A DNA stretch of 27,567 nucleotides from Christensenella sp. UBA4263 (GCA_002395225.1 DGWH01000105.1:1-27567); one strand, 5' to 3'. Positions 1 to 8,290 are shown, counted from the stretch's first letter. Notes: generated by a model not told the origin, from the letters alone. Translations and numbers: made by a program.

Positions 1-1
1 T

Positions 2-811
2 CTGGCCGGCGGACATCTGGAGGCCAGGGCAAAGCCGACAGATACCGTAGAACTGCGGGACCTGACGGCCAGCGTGAACCGGATGGCAGACCGCATTCAG
101 GAGCTGATCCGCCAGAACCGGATCGAACAGGAGAACCTCAAAAAGGCGGAGCTGCGCACCCTGCAGGCACAGGTGAATCCGCATTTTCTGTATAACACGC
201 TGGATACCATTCTGTGGCAGGCGGAGGAGGAGAATAATCAGGAAGTCATTCATCTGACGCAGGCGCTTTCGGACTTTTTCCGCATCTCCCTGTCCTCCGG
301 AAAAGACTGGATTCCGGTCAAAGAGGAACTGAAGCATCTGTCCGGCTATCTGGCCATTCAGAAAGTTCGGTACCGGGATGTGCTGAATTATGAAATTGAT
401 GTGGATAACGGACTGCTTGAACATACCATCCTGAAACTGGTCCTGCAGCCGCTGGTGGAAAATGCCATTTACCACGGCATCAAGGAACGCCGGGGCGGCG
501 GAAAGATCATCGTGAGCGGGCATGAGGAAAACGGGATGATGGTGTTCAGTGTAACGGATAACGGAACCGGAATGAGCCCTGAGCGCCTTGAGGCACTTCG
601 CACCAGTCTGGCGGAGGGAACGGATATTCCCCGTGCGCAGGAATTCCCGGGACATAATGGGTCCGGTTTTGGCCTGCGCAACGTGGATCAGCGGATCCGC
701 CTTTATTACGGACAGCCGGACGGGCTGCAGATTGAGAGCGGAAGGCAGGGGACGACCGTCACGTTCCGCGTTCCGTCAAAAGTAAAGAAGGAGATTCAGG
801 ATGGCATATAA
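2..811 (+). CDS. YesM-type sensor histidine kinase, 5' end outside window
   Basis: This is the cytoplasmic half of a membrane sensor kinase that would phosphorylate the response regulator encoded next. The frame is open from the first bases of the window, so the gene starts upstream and its sensor and membrane segments are not visible. The visible 269 residues begin with the end of a HAMP linker (LRDLTASVNRMADRI). They continue with the His_kinase signature around QVNPHFLYNTLD, whose His is the expected phospho-acceptor, and the HATPase N box LVLQPLVENAIYHGI, followed by the glycine-rich DNGTGM and GSGFGLRNV motifs. An internal ATG at 74 falls inside the HAMP linker and is not the true start. 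The stop overlaps the next gene by 11 bases, which implies translational coupling. Family knowledge: YesM/LytS-type kinases usually pair with YesN regulators and control carbohydrate uptake, which fits the importer downstream. Confidence 0.93.
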   Translation: MAGGHLEARAKPTDTVELRDLTASVNRMADRIQELIRQNRIEQENLKKAELRTLQAQVNPHFLYNTLDTILWQAEEENNQEVIHLTQALSDFFRISLSSGKDWIPVKEELKHLSGYLAIQKVRYRDVLNYEIDVDNGLLEHTILKLVLQPLVENAIYHGIKERRGGGKIIVSGHEENGMMVFSVTDNGTGMSPERLEALRTSLAEGTDIPRAQEFPGHNGSGFGLRNVDQRIRLYYGQPDGLQIESGRQGTTVTFRVPSKVKKEIQDGI

Positions 812-2414
812 AGTATTCCTGGTGGATGATGAGGTGGCAATCCGTGAGGGAATCCGGAATTCCAAGATCTGGCAGGATGAGCGCTTTACACTGGTGGGTG
901 AGGCACCGGACGGGGAAATTGCACTCTCCATGATTGCGGATGAGCGGCCGGACATTCTGCTGACGGATGTCCGGATGCCGTTTATGGACGGCATGCAGCT
1001 GGCAACGGAGGTTTCCCGGCAGATGCCGTGGATTCAGATCATTATTATTTCCGGGTATGACGATTTCAATTATGCCCGTCAGGCCATGAGCCTCGGCGTT
1101 CAGGAATATCTGCTCAAACCGATTTCCGCCCAGGATCTGCTGGATGCACTGGAGCGCACCGGTCAGCGGCTTGACAGGGAGCGCCAGCGAAATGAACGGC
1201 AGGAAAATATCCGGCGCCGTCTGGCAGGAACCAACCGGTTCATGCGCGAGAAGCTGATCTCCACCGTTCTTTCCGAAACGATGAATGAGGCAGAGGAAAG
1301 AGCCAATATGCAGCAGCTGAGGGAACTCGGGATTGAACTCAATGCGGCTCTGTACGTGGCGGAGGATATTACCTGGGAGGGAAACGGAGAGGACCTGTCG
1401 GTGGGACAGGATACCATTTATGCGCTTTCGGAGCGGACCGGCGGCAGGGTGTACGTCTGTGCGGGCCGGCACGGAACACTGGCCCTGATTCTGGGCGGAG
1501 ATGAACTCAGTCTGGAGGAACAGGCGTACGCGTTTGCCCGGTCGGTCCTGACGGAACTGCAGCGGATCGGGTACGAGAAAGCGCTGGTCAGTGTCGGCGA
1601 TACGGTGACACGCCTGGGCCTTGCGGCAGATTCAGCCCATACGGCCCGGCATATCCGGCATCTGTGTGTTTCCGGCGGCCGCTATACAGGCTTTGCGGCG
1701 GTCAGCAACAAGGAGCTGGCGGAATGGGATATCGTTCCCTCTGATGCGGATGTTCGCCCACTCTATGAAAGTCTGCAGTATGCCCAGGCCTCGGAGGCGG
1801 AAAGGATCCTCGGGGAATATGCGGCCACGCTCAGCGTGAAGGACTTTCACACGGAGATGGTGGATTCCTATCTGCGGATCGAGGTGCTCATGACCGCCTC
1901 CCGCATCCTCCGGGAAACCGGCGGGAAAATCACGGATCTGCCGGATGGACTGCGGTATGAACAGACCCTGACGGAATCAGACGGACGGCTGCCCCTGGAT
2001 GATGCCGTGGCGCTGCTGCGGTGCGTGCTTGAATACCGGGATGCCAATCGTCCGGGAAAGGGCGGCGGGATGCTGCCAAGAGCCCGTGCCTATCTGGCAC
2101 AGCATTACAGTGATCCCAACCTGATGCTCCGGGATGTCAGTGAATACGTGGGAGTCAGTGACAGCCGTTTTTCGGCGGTATTCAGCCAGCAGATGGGAAT
2201 TACGTTCACGGAATATCTGACCACGCTGCGGATGAACAAGGCAAAGGAACTGCTTTCGGCAACATCGCTTCGTTCCTCGGAAATCGCGCTGGCGGTCGGG
2301 TATAATGATCCGCATTATTTCAGCTATCTGTTCAGAAAACAGACGGGGATGACACCGAGTGAATTTCGCCGGGGACAGCGGGAGGAAAAAAGTTCGACTG
2401 AAACAGAAAAATAA
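801..2414 (+). CDS. YesN-type response regulator (receiver plus AraC HTH)
   Basis: This is a 537-residue transcription regulator, the partner of the kinase it overlaps. Residues 1-120 form a receiver domain with acidic residues D9/D10, phospho-acceptor D56 (TDVRMP), S84 (IISGYDDF) and K106 (LLKP). Residues of about 130-420 are a linker without a motif I recognise, as is usual in YesN-type proteins. Residues from about 430 onward are an AraC-type double helix-turn-helix (SEYVGVSDSRFSAVFSQQMG, then EIALAVGYNDPHYFSYLFRK). The start at 801 lies inside the end of the kinase gene. The sugar importer begins about 160 bases downstream with its own promoter, so that promoter is the most likely target. 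The target and the ligand are inferred from position only. Confidence 0.92.
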   Translation: MAYKVFLVDDEVAIREGIRNSKIWQDERFTLVGEAPDGEIALSMIADERPDILLTDVRMPFMDGMQLATEVSRQMPWIQIIIISGYDDFNYARQAMSLGVQEYLLKPISAQDLLDALERTGQRLDRERQRNERQENIRRRLAGTNRFMREKLISTVLSETMNEAEERANMQQLRELGIELNAALYVAEDITWEGNGEDLSVGQDTIYALSERTGGRVYVCAGRHGTLALILGGDELSLEEQAYAFARSVLTELQRIGYEKALVSVGDTVTRLGLAADSAHTARHIRHLCVSGGRYTGFAAVSNKELAEWDIVPSDADVRPLYESLQYAQASEAERILGEYAATLSVKDFHTEMVDSYLRIEVLMTASRILRETGGKITDLPDGLRYEQTLTESDGRLPLDDAVALLRCVLEYRDANRPGKGGGMLPRARAYLAQHYSDPNLMLRDVSEYVGVSDSRFSAVFSQQMGITFTEYLTTLRMNKAKELLSATSLRSSEIALAVGYNDPHYFSYLFRKQTGMTPSEFRRGQREEKSSTETEK

Positions 2415-2427
2415 TCAACTGGTCTGA

Positions 2428-2451
2428 AGCGGAAAGTGAAAAAATTCCGCT
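2428..2451 (+). other. Hairpin after the response regulator
   Basis: Seven-base arms AGCGGAA and TTCCGCT flank a ten-base A-rich loop, 14 bases after the regulator's stop codon. No U-tract follows, so this is at best a weak terminator or an mRNA 3'-end stabiliser. Confidence 0.3.
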
Positions 2452-2493
2452 GAGAACAAAAGAAATATTAACTGAAAATCAAAATCAATCTTC

Positions 2494-2522
2494 TTTACAA
2501 ATTGGTGAAACTGCATTATAAT
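2494..2522 (+). promoter_or_regulatory. SigA promoter of the ytfQRT-yjfF operon
   Basis: TTTACA at 2494-2499 and TATAAT at 2517-2522 are separated by 17 bases, a near-consensus housekeeping promoter. Just upstream (about 2471-2490) lies an A-rich stretch with repeated AAAATCA units, where an AraC-type activator could bind. Downstream, the leader holds a GCGAG/CTCGC hairpin (2534-2548) and then GGAGG at 2561-2565. The activator site is inference. Confidence 0.75.
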
Positions 2523-2574
2523 TTTGACCAGAAGCGAGAGGAACTCGCCAAAAAATCAATGGAGGTATTCACCT

Positions 2575-3567
2575 ATGAAGAAACTGTTTGCACTGGCTCT
2601 GGCACTCGTGATGGTGCTGGGTGCGATGTCTGCTATGGCAGATGGTTACAAAGTTGCTTTCTCTCAAATCGGTCAGGAGTCTGACTGGCGTACAGCCAAC
2701 ACGGACAGCATCAAGGCCGCAATTGAGGGCCATGAGGGCTGGGAACTGATTTATGATGATGCACAGCAGAAGCAGGAAAACCAGATCAAGGCACTGCGCA
2801 ACTTCATCACCCAGGGCGTCGACGTGATCCTGTTCACCGGCGTGGTTTCCACCGGCTGGGAAGAGGTTCTCAAAGAGGTCAATGATGAAGATATCCCGCT
2901 CCTCCTGATCGACCGTCTTCCGGACTGCATCGACCAGATCGACTACGTCGCTGCATTCGGCGGAGACTTCGTTGAGGAAGGCCGCCGCCAGGTGGCATGG
3001 GCCGGCGAATATCTGAAGGCTCAGGGCCGCGGCGATGAAAAAGTGAACGTAGTTATCATGGAAGGCACCACCGGTGCATCCGCTCAGGTCGGCCGTACCG
3101 AGGGCAACCTGGCTGCCATCAAGGAATATCCGAACATGACCGTTGTCGGACAGCAGTCCGGTAACTTCACCCGTGCAGAAGGACAGGCCCTCATGGAGAG
3201 CTGGCTGAAGTCCATCGACAAGATCGACGTTCTGATCGCTCAGAATGACGACATGGCTCTGGGCGCCATCGACGCCATCAAGGCCGCCGGCAAGGTTCCG
3301 GGCAAGGACATCATCATTGTTGGCTGCGACTCCGTTAAGGCTGCCTTTGATGCCATCGTAGCAGGTGAAATGAACGCGACGATCGAGTGCACTCCGCTCT
3401 ATGGACCGTTCGTTGTTGAGACCATCGAGAAGCTGATTGCCGGCGAGACCCTGTCCAAGACGGTTATCCATCCTGAAGAGGGTGTGTATGACATGGACGG
3501 CGGAATCGACTTGGGTACTGTCGTATCCGTGAAGGCTGCAGACGTGATCGATCAGCGTCAGTATTAA
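2575..3567 (+). CDS. ytfQ: Sugar ABC importer, substrate-binding protein (YtfQ-like)
   Basis: This is the extracytoplasmic binding protein that delivers a sugar to the importer encoded by the next three genes. The start at 2575 is chosen because GGAGG sits nine bases upstream and a signal peptide follows at once (MKKLFALALALVMVLG, probable cleavage after AMA near residue 22). An in-frame ATG at 2524 has no such support. The mature part is a periplasmic-binding-protein type 1 fold of about 305 residues. It resembles E. coli YtfQ through most of its length: FSQIGQESDWRTA, the QQKQENQIKALRNF block, GVVSTGWEEVLKE, SGNFTRAEGQ and AQNDDMALGAI. E. coli YtfQ binds galactofuranose; the ligand here is inferred and could be another furanose. 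There is no lipobox cysteine in the signal region, which is unusual for a Gram-positive binding protein and leaves its anchoring unclear. Confidence 0.92.
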   Translation: MKKLFALALALVMVLGAMSAMADGYKVAFSQIGQESDWRTANTDSIKAAIEGHEGWELIYDDAQQKQENQIKALRNFITQGVDVILFTGVVSTGWEEVLKEVNDEDIPLLLIDRLPDCIDQIDYVAAFGGDFVEEGRRQVAWAGEYLKAQGRGDEKVNVVIMEGTTGASAQVGRTEGNLAAIKEYPNMTVVGQQSGNFTRAEGQALMESWLKSIDKIDVLIAQNDDMALGAIDAIKAAGKVPGKDIIIVGCDSVKAAFDAIVAGEMNATIECTPLYGPFVVETIEKLIAGETLSKTVIHPEEGVYDMDGGIDLGTVVSVKAADVIDQRQY

Positions 3568-3607
3568 TTGAATGAAGACAGGCTGTTCGGTTCTGATTAG
3601 CCTGCAG

Positions 3608-3633
3608 ACAGGGCGGACATATGTCCGCCCTGT
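3608..3633. repeat. Perfect 26-bp palindrome between ytfQ and ytfR
   Basis: Arms ACAGGGCGGACAT and ATGTCCGCCCTGT are exact reverse complements with no spacer, 41 bases after the ytfQ stop. As RNA it would form a strong GC-rich hairpin. The bases after it are mixed (ATTCTAAT), so it is not a classical U-tract terminator. A hairpin here would protect the ytfQ mRNA end or attenuate read-through, giving more binding protein than ATPase, as is common in ABC operons. An apparent upstream ATG for ytfR at 3621 lies inside this palindrome. Confidence 0.75.
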
Positions 3634-3710
3634 ATTCTAATCATGGGCTGGTTGCGTGCCGAATGCCGAATGGCGGGCAGAAGGATCGAAATGAAGGAGG
3701 AGGGATCTCT

Positions 3711-5234
3711 TTGCCAGACAATAATATTCTTGAAATGCGGCAGATCGAAATCCAGTTTCCGGGTGTAAAGGCACTGGATAAAGTGGATTTCAGTCTGCGA
3801 GCCGGCGAGATTCATTCCCTGCTGGGTGAAAACGGCGCCGGGAAATCCACGCTGATTAAATGCCTGACGGGCGTTCATCACAAGGATGGCGGAACGATTA
3901 TCCTGAATGGCAGGGAGATTCAGCCGCAGAGTCCTCAGAATGCGATTGAGCTGGGGATTTCCACGGTGTACCAGGAGGTGAACCTCTGTCCCAATCTGAC
4001 GGTTGCCGAAAACATCTTTGTCGGTCGTCAGCCCATGAAATTTGGTCAGATAGACTGGCGCACCATTAACAGCCGGGCGCGTGAGCTCATGCGGCGCTTC
4101 CATCTGGATATCGATGTATCACGTCCGCTGTCGTATTATTCTACGGCCGTTCAGCAGATGGTTTCCATTGCCCGCGCGGTGGATATCCAGGCGAAAATCC
4201 TGATACTGGATGAACCGACCTCCTCACTGGATGACAATGAGGTAAAGCTGCTTTTCCAGGTCATGCGCGACCTCAGGGCAGAGGGCATGGGCATCATCTT
4301 CATTACCCATTTCCTGGATCAGGTCTACGCGGTCAGCGACCGCCTGACGATTCTGAGAAACGGGCATCTGGTGGGCACATACAATATTGAGGACATCAGC
4401 AAGGTTGAACTGGTAACACAGATGGTGGGCAAGGACATGGATACCATCTTCAACCTGAAACGGGTAGATGTGGACAAGGATGCACCGTATGTGCTCACGG
4501 CCAGCCATATCGGCATTCCGGGCCAGGTGGAGGATATTTCGATTAATCTCCGCAAAGGGGAACTGATGGGATTTGCCGGACTGCTGGGCAGCGGACGGAC
4601 GGAAACGGCAGAAATGCTGTTTGGCGCGACGAAGACGGCAAATGGTGAAATTGAGCTGAACGGAAAGAAGACGGAGATCCGCAAGCCGTACGATGCGCTG
4701 ATGCACGGCATGGCATTTTGTCCCGAGGACCGGAAAGTGGACGGAATTATCGGAGACCTGTCCATCCGCGAAAATATCGCCCTGGCGGTACAGGCCCGGC
4801 GTGGATTCATGCACCCGCTCTCCCGCAAGGAGCAGAATGACCTGGCGGATAAATACATCAAGGCTCTTGGAATTGCCACGCCGGATGCGGAAAAGAAGAT
4901 CGGCGAGCTGTCAGGCGGAAATCAGCAGAAAGTCATTCTGGCCCGCTGGATGGCAACGGATCCGAATGTCCTGATTCTGGATGAGCCGACACGCGGCATT
5001 GATATCGGTGCGAAGGCAGAAATTCAGCGTCTGATGCTGGAGATGTGTGAAAAAGGTGTTTCGGTCATCTTCATCAGTTCTGAACTGGATGAGATCATCC
5101 GCTGCTCCAACCGGATTGTGGTCATGCGTGACCGTGAAAAGGTGGCAGAGACGGATGGAGCCAACTGTACCCAGGAGAAAATTCTGGCGATTATCGCAGA
5201 GGGCGCACAGGGCGCGGGAGGTACTAAATCATGA
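3711..5234 (+). CDS. ytfR: Sugar ABC importer, twin ATPase (YtfR-like)
   Basis: This protein hydrolyses ATP on the cytoplasmic face to power the importer. I place the start at TTG 3711 (MPDNNILEMRQIE) because AGGAGGAGGG at 3695-3704 is correctly spaced and the resulting 507 residues match the family (about 500). The in-frame ATG at 3621 would add residues encoded by a palindrome. Two ATPase halves are visible. The first has Walker A GENGAGKST with K45, a degenerate signature STAVQQM and Walker B LILDEPTSSLD. The second has a degenerate Walker A GLLGSGRTET lacking the lysine, signature LSGGNQQK and Walker B LILDEPTRGID. This asymmetry is normal for monosaccharide importers. Matches to E. coli YtfR are extensive, including FITHFLDQVYAVSDR and CPEDRKVDGII. 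The stop overlaps the next gene by four bases. Confidence 0.95.
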   Translation: MPDNNILEMRQIEIQFPGVKALDKVDFSLRAGEIHSLLGENGAGKSTLIKCLTGVHHKDGGTIILNGREIQPQSPQNAIELGISTVYQEVNLCPNLTVAENIFVGRQPMKFGQIDWRTINSRARELMRRFHLDIDVSRPLSYYSTAVQQMVSIARAVDIQAKILILDEPTSSLDDNEVKLLFQVMRDLRAEGMGIIFITHFLDQVYAVSDRLTILRNGHLVGTYNIEDISKVELVTQMVGKDMDTIFNLKRVDVDKDAPYVLTASHIGIPGQVEDISINLRKGELMGFAGLLGSGRTETAEMLFGATKTANGEIELNGKKTEIRKPYDALMHGMAFCPEDRKVDGIIGDLSIRENIALAVQARRGFMHPLSRKEQNDLADKYIKALGIATPDAEKKIGELSGGNQQKVILARWMATDPNVLILDEPTRGIDIGAKAEIQRLMLEMCEKGVSVIFISSELDEIIRCSNRIVVMRDREKVAETDGANCTQEKILAIIAEGAQGAGGTKS

Positions 5235-6301
5235 AACAACGTTTGAATCTTTCCGTACTGATGCGTTCGAAAGTCACCTGGGCGGTTGTGGCCGAGGTGC
5301 TCATTCTGATTGTTTGTCTGATTGTCCGGCCGGATTTCTTCTCAATCAGCTATCAGCCCAGTACGGGCATGCTGTATGGAAATCTGATTGACATTGTGAA
5401 CCGTTCCAGCGAAATTACCATCATCGCCATGGGCATGACGCTGGTCATCGCCCTGGGCGGCACGGACCTGTCCGTTGGTGCACTGGTCGCCGTTGCCGGT
5501 GCCATTGCACTGAAATTTCTGCGGTGGGATGTAACGGTTTATAACACCCCCGGCGATTACACGGTCTATCCCTTTTTCCTGGTTCTGGTTGTGCCGCTGC
5601 TGGTCTGCATCGTGATGGGACTGTTCAACGGCTTCCTGATTGCCCGGTGGGATATGCAGCCGATTATCGCGACGCTGATTCTGATGGTCTGCGGCCGCGG
5701 AATTGCCCAGATTCTGACCAATGGCAAACAGTTTACCACCGGTTATTCTCCGTTCCGGGTGATCGGACAGGGAAGTTTCCTGTTTCTGCCCATGCCCATT
5801 ATCATTACAGCGGTTGTGGTGATCCTGGTTTCCCTCTTTGTCCGGAAAACCGCTTTTGGTACCTTTGTGGAATCGGTTGGCATCAACCGGAAGGCCAGCC
5901 GCCTTTCCGGAATCAACGCTCAGCTGATCATCTTTATCGTATTTGCACTGACCGGATTCCTCTCCGGCATATCCGGCCTCATCTATTCCAGCCGGATCAT
6001 GTCCAACGACTCCAACAATGCCGGACTGAACTTTGAAATGGATGCCATTCTCGCGGTGGTTATCGGCGGCACCAGCATGACCGGCGGCAAATTCAGCCTG
6101 CTGGGCACGGTGCTCGGGAGCATTATCATCCGGACCATCGTGACGCTGGTGTACTATTTCGGCATTGCTTCTGAGGCAACCATGGCGTTCAAGGCAGTGA
6201 TTATTGCGGTCGTTATCGTGCTGCAGTCTGAACCGGTGCGCAACTACTTCAGCAAGCGTGCCGCTTCAAGAGCAAAACTCGCGAACGGAGGTGTGAAATG
6301 A
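5231..6301 (+). CDS. ytfT: Sugar ABC importer permease (YtfT-like)
   Basis: This is one of two membrane permeases of the importer. It has 356 residues with about eight to ten hydrophobic segments. The first runs from about residue 17 (VVAEVLILIVCLIV), and the BPD_transp_2 family hallmark GMTLVIALGGTDLSVGALVA follows near residue 70. The conserved late motif AVVIGGTSMTGGKFSLLGTV corresponds to the region that contacts the ATPase. The ATG overlaps the ytfR stop (ATGA), so translation is coupled. E. coli YtfT has about 340 residues, so this one is slightly longer. It forms a heterodimer with the next gene product; the ligand remains inferred. Confidence 0.93.
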   Translation: MKQRLNLSVLMRSKVTWAVVAEVLILIVCLIVRPDFFSISYQPSTGMLYGNLIDIVNRSSEITIIAMGMTLVIALGGTDLSVGALVAVAGAIALKFLRWDVTVYNTPGDYTVYPFFLVLVVPLLVCIVMGLFNGFLIARWDMQPIIATLILMVCGRGIAQILTNGKQFTTGYSPFRVIGQGSFLFLPMPIIITAVVVILVSLFVRKTAFGTFVESVGINRKASRLSGINAQLIIFIVFALTGFLSGISGLIYSSRIMSNDSNNAGLNFEMDAILAVVIGGTSMTGGKFSLLGTVLGSIIIRTIVTLVYYFGIASEATMAFKAVIIAVVIVLQSEPVRNYFSKRAASRAKLANGGVK

Positions 6302-7380
6302 TGAGTGACAATCGGAATTCATCCGGACGCAGTCTGATCAGCAGCATACTGAATCCGAAATTCATCATGGTTTATGCCACGGTCGGCATCTTCCTTGTCA
6401 TCTATCTGTTCGGTGTCGTTGCTTATGGCAGCAAGGGCTTTACAACGCTGAGGACATTTACCAATCTGTTTGTTGACAATGCCTACTACGGAATTTCCGC
6501 GGTCGGCATGACGATGGTCCTGATCACCGGCGGCATTGACCTGTCCGTTGGTGCCGTGGCTTCCCTGACCGGTATGTTTATTGCCTACGGGACGGCCGTG
6601 CTGGGGCTTAACCCATGGGTCTGCATCGCCTTTTCCCTGGTGGTTGGCGTCGGCCTCGGACTGCTCATGGGCTGGGTCATCCACTATCTCAATGTTCCGC
6701 CGTTCATTACAACCCTGACCGGCATGTTCCTGGCCCGCGGTGTCTGTGCACTGATCAGCCGGGAATCCATTGAGATCAAGAATGAGACAATTGATGCACT
6801 GGCAAGCTGGAAACTCTATTTCATGTACCTCAAGGACGGGGAATGGACCCGCATTCGCCCGAGTGCCTTTGTCAATTTCAATGTCATCCTGTTCCTGGTG
6901 GTGCTGGCAGTGGGCATTTATCTGCTCCAGCGGACCCGCTTTGGCCGGAACATTTACGCCATCGGCGGAAATGAACAGAGCGCCAAGCTGATGGGGCTTC
7001 CGGTTGGCCGCACGAAAGTGCTGGTATACGGATTCAACGGACTTTGCTCCGTTCTGGCCGGAATTGCCTATGCGCTGTATGTCAAGAGCGGATGGAACCT
7101 TTCCCTTCAGGGAGCTGAACTGGATGTCATCACCTGCGCGGTTATCGGCGGCACGCTGCTGACCGGCGGCGAGGGATACATGATCGGCACACTCTTTGGC
7201 GTGCTGCTGAAATCCATGATTCCGGCCCTGATCACCTTCAACGGAAATCTGCTTTCCTGGTGGGGAAAGATTGCGACAGGCCTTCTGCTTCTGCTCTTTA
7301 TCTGCATCCAGAAGATTGTCGTCTCCTCCACGGAACGCAGAAACAGCAAATCGAAAAAGGCAGCGAAAAATAAAGCGTGA
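6298..7380 (+). CDS. yjfF: Sugar ABC importer permease (YjfF-like)
   Basis: This is the second permease, 360 residues and the last gene of the operon. It shares the family pattern with its partner: GMTMVLITGGIDLSVGAVASLTG near residues 67-90 and CAVIGGTLLTGGEGYMIGTL near 277-296. It also has the linker RTRFGRNIYAIGGNEQSAKLMGLPV, typical of YjfF/RbsC-like proteins. Two adjacent ATG codons (6298 and 6301) follow GGAGG at 6287-6291; the second has the better spacing, and the first overlaps the ytfT stop. The C-terminus is lysine-rich (NSKSKKAAKNKA) and cytoplasmic. A hairpin terminator follows 16 bases after the stop. Confidence 0.92.
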   Translation: MMSDNRNSSGRSLISSILNPKFIMVYATVGIFLVIYLFGVVAYGSKGFTTLRTFTNLFVDNAYYGISAVGMTMVLITGGIDLSVGAVASLTGMFIAYGTAVLGLNPWVCIAFSLVVGVGLGLLMGWVIHYLNVPPFITTLTGMFLARGVCALISRESIEIKNETIDALASWKLYFMYLKDGEWTRIRPSAFVNFNVILFLVVLAVGIYLLQRTRFGRNIYAIGGNEQSAKLMGLPVGRTKVLVYGFNGLCSVLAGIAYALYVKSGWNLSLQGAELDVITCAVIGGTLLTGGEGYMIGTLFGVLLKSMIPALITFNGNLLSWWGKIATGLLLLLFICIQKIVVSSTERRNSKSKKAAKNKA

Positions 7381-7395
7381 ACTCCTCCTTACCAA

Positions 7396-7432
7396 CAAAG
7401 ACCGGCTATTCCTTTCGAATAGCCGGCCTTTG
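7396..7432. terminator. Bidirectional terminator between converging genes
   Basis: A 16-base stem with one mismatch (CAAAGACCGGCTATTC against GAATAGCCGGCCTTTG) encloses a five-base CTTTC loop. It sits between the importer operon and the minus-strand gene that ends at 7455. The flanks are only modestly T-rich, but the stem is long and lies exactly at the convergent junction. Confidence 0.8.
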
Positions 7433-7454
7433 TGTATTTCTGGAGAGCCGCTTT

Positions 7455-7976
7455 TTATCCGAGATTGCTTTCGCTCATATTGAGTACGGACATGGACTGA
7501 ATCATTTTGTCGACGATGGCATTGATCTGTTCCTCTCCGTCCCGGGAGGGGAAAACGGCCTCAAAGATCAGCGTATCATTTCCGGATTTGACGGAGATGA
7601 GGGTCACGAGAAAGGATACGGAATCTGCATCGGTATAGTTAAAACGAAGGGCATCGGTCCTGTGCCCGCTGATGGGTTCAAGATTCAGGGAAGAGACGGA
7701 GGATGCGCCTTCCCATTCGCTCGCCACAAGGTCGGACAGGGACATGTCGAAATTGGCGTTGCGGAGCAGGGTGATATGTGCGCCGCCGCTCAGCTGATAG
7801 GTCTGGATGAAGTCGCCGTCTTCAAACTGGACATCTTCGATGATCTGCGCATCTTCCGGCAGTGAGAGGAAAAGCAGCGGGCGGCTGAAATCCTCGGCCA
7901 GACCGGTCAGCAGAAATAAAAGGGAAAACGCGGCAAGAATGAACGATCGTCTGAACAGCTGTTTGGACAGAAACAT
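7455..7976 (-). CDS. Small exported protein of unknown function
   Basis: I do not recognise the family. The start at 7976 is chosen over an upstream in-frame ATG at 8042 because AAAGGAG precedes it at good spacing and the N-terminus (MFLSKQLFRRSFILAAFSLLFLLTGLA) reads as a signal peptide or membrane anchor. That gives 173 residues. The exported part is acidic and rich in beta-type sequence (VQFEDGDFIQTYQLSGG, FLVTLISVKSGNDTLIFEAVFP). It has no cysteine and no catalytic motif I can name. The C-terminal pattern (EEQINAIVDKMIQSMSVL) resembles small secreted proteins that end in a single amphipathic helix. It forms its own transcription unit, with a consensus promoter about 175 bases upstream. 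Confidence 0.8.
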   Translation of the reverse strand: MFLSKQLFRRSFILAAFSLLFLLTGLAEDFSRPLLFLSLPEDAQIIEDVQFEDGDFIQTYQLSGGAHITLLRNANFDMSLSDLVASEWEGASSVSSLNLEPISGHRTDALRFNYTDADSVSFLVTLISVKSGNDTLIFEAVFPSRDGEEQINAIVDKMIQSMSVLNMSESNLG

Positions 7977-7997
7977 GGTTGAATCACTCCTTTTTTG

Positions 7998-8059
7998 GGC
8001 CTCTGGCGCTTCATTGCCTGCAGAGGCCGTTAAACCTGGCAACGGATGCAGTGCATCCG
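7998..8059 (-). promoter_or_regulatory. Two inverted repeats in the leader of the exported protein
   Basis: Two symmetrical elements lie between the promoter at 8152-8180 and the start codon at 7976. One is an exact eight-base-arm palindrome, CGGATGCA-G-TGCATCCG (8043-8059). The other is a hairpin with arms GGCCTCTG and CAGAGGCC and a 15-base loop (7998-8028), ending close to the ribosome site. The first looks like a protein operator and the second like an mRNA hairpin. Neither matches a riboswitch class I know. Confidence 0.5.
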
Positions 8060-8151
8060 GTGAACTTCTGACTGGGGATGCTCCTCATTCAGAATCGGAT
8101 ATTTGCCGACAGATAAAGAAATGCGGACAAACCCCCGCTCTGAACGGGTGA

Positions 8152-8180
8152 ATTATAGCACTTCCCGGGAGAAACGTCAA
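8152..8180 (-). promoter_or_regulatory. SigA promoter, minus strand
   Basis: Read on the minus strand, TTGACG (8175-8180) and TATAAT (8152-8157) are separated by exactly 17 bases, with an extended TGC before the -10. Transcription would start near 8145 and leave a leader of about 170 bases before the exported-protein gene. Confidence 0.8.
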
Positions 8181-8261
8181 AATATGGGACTGCGCGGACC
8201 GGAAAATGCATGAACCGTTTTGACCGGCCTGTATTCGGCCGGGAGCCCTGAAAATCACTAC

Positions 8262-8290
8262 TTGAAAATCTGTAATGAAACTGATATACT
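8262..8290 (+). promoter_or_regulatory. SigA promoter of smpB-ssrA
   Basis: TTGAAA (8262-8267) and TATACT (8285-8290) are 17 bases apart, with an extended TGA before the -10. Transcription would start about 16 bases before the smpB ATG. It lies back to back with the minus-strand promoter at 8152-8180. Confidence 0.78.

Noticed and set aside
2569..3471. A 300-codon minus-strand frame opposite ytfQ
   Set aside because: Antisense shadow of a conserved binding protein; no start signal.
3621..3710. An N-terminal extension of YtfR starting at ATG 3621
   Set aside because: The ATG is inside a perfect palindrome, the extra 30 residues match nothing in the family, and a strong ribosome site precedes the TTG at 3711.
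6319..7398. A 359-codon minus-strand frame opposite yjfF
   Set aside because: It is antisense to a well-conserved permease and its translation is low-complexity and polar, rich in Q, N and H. It is a shadow.
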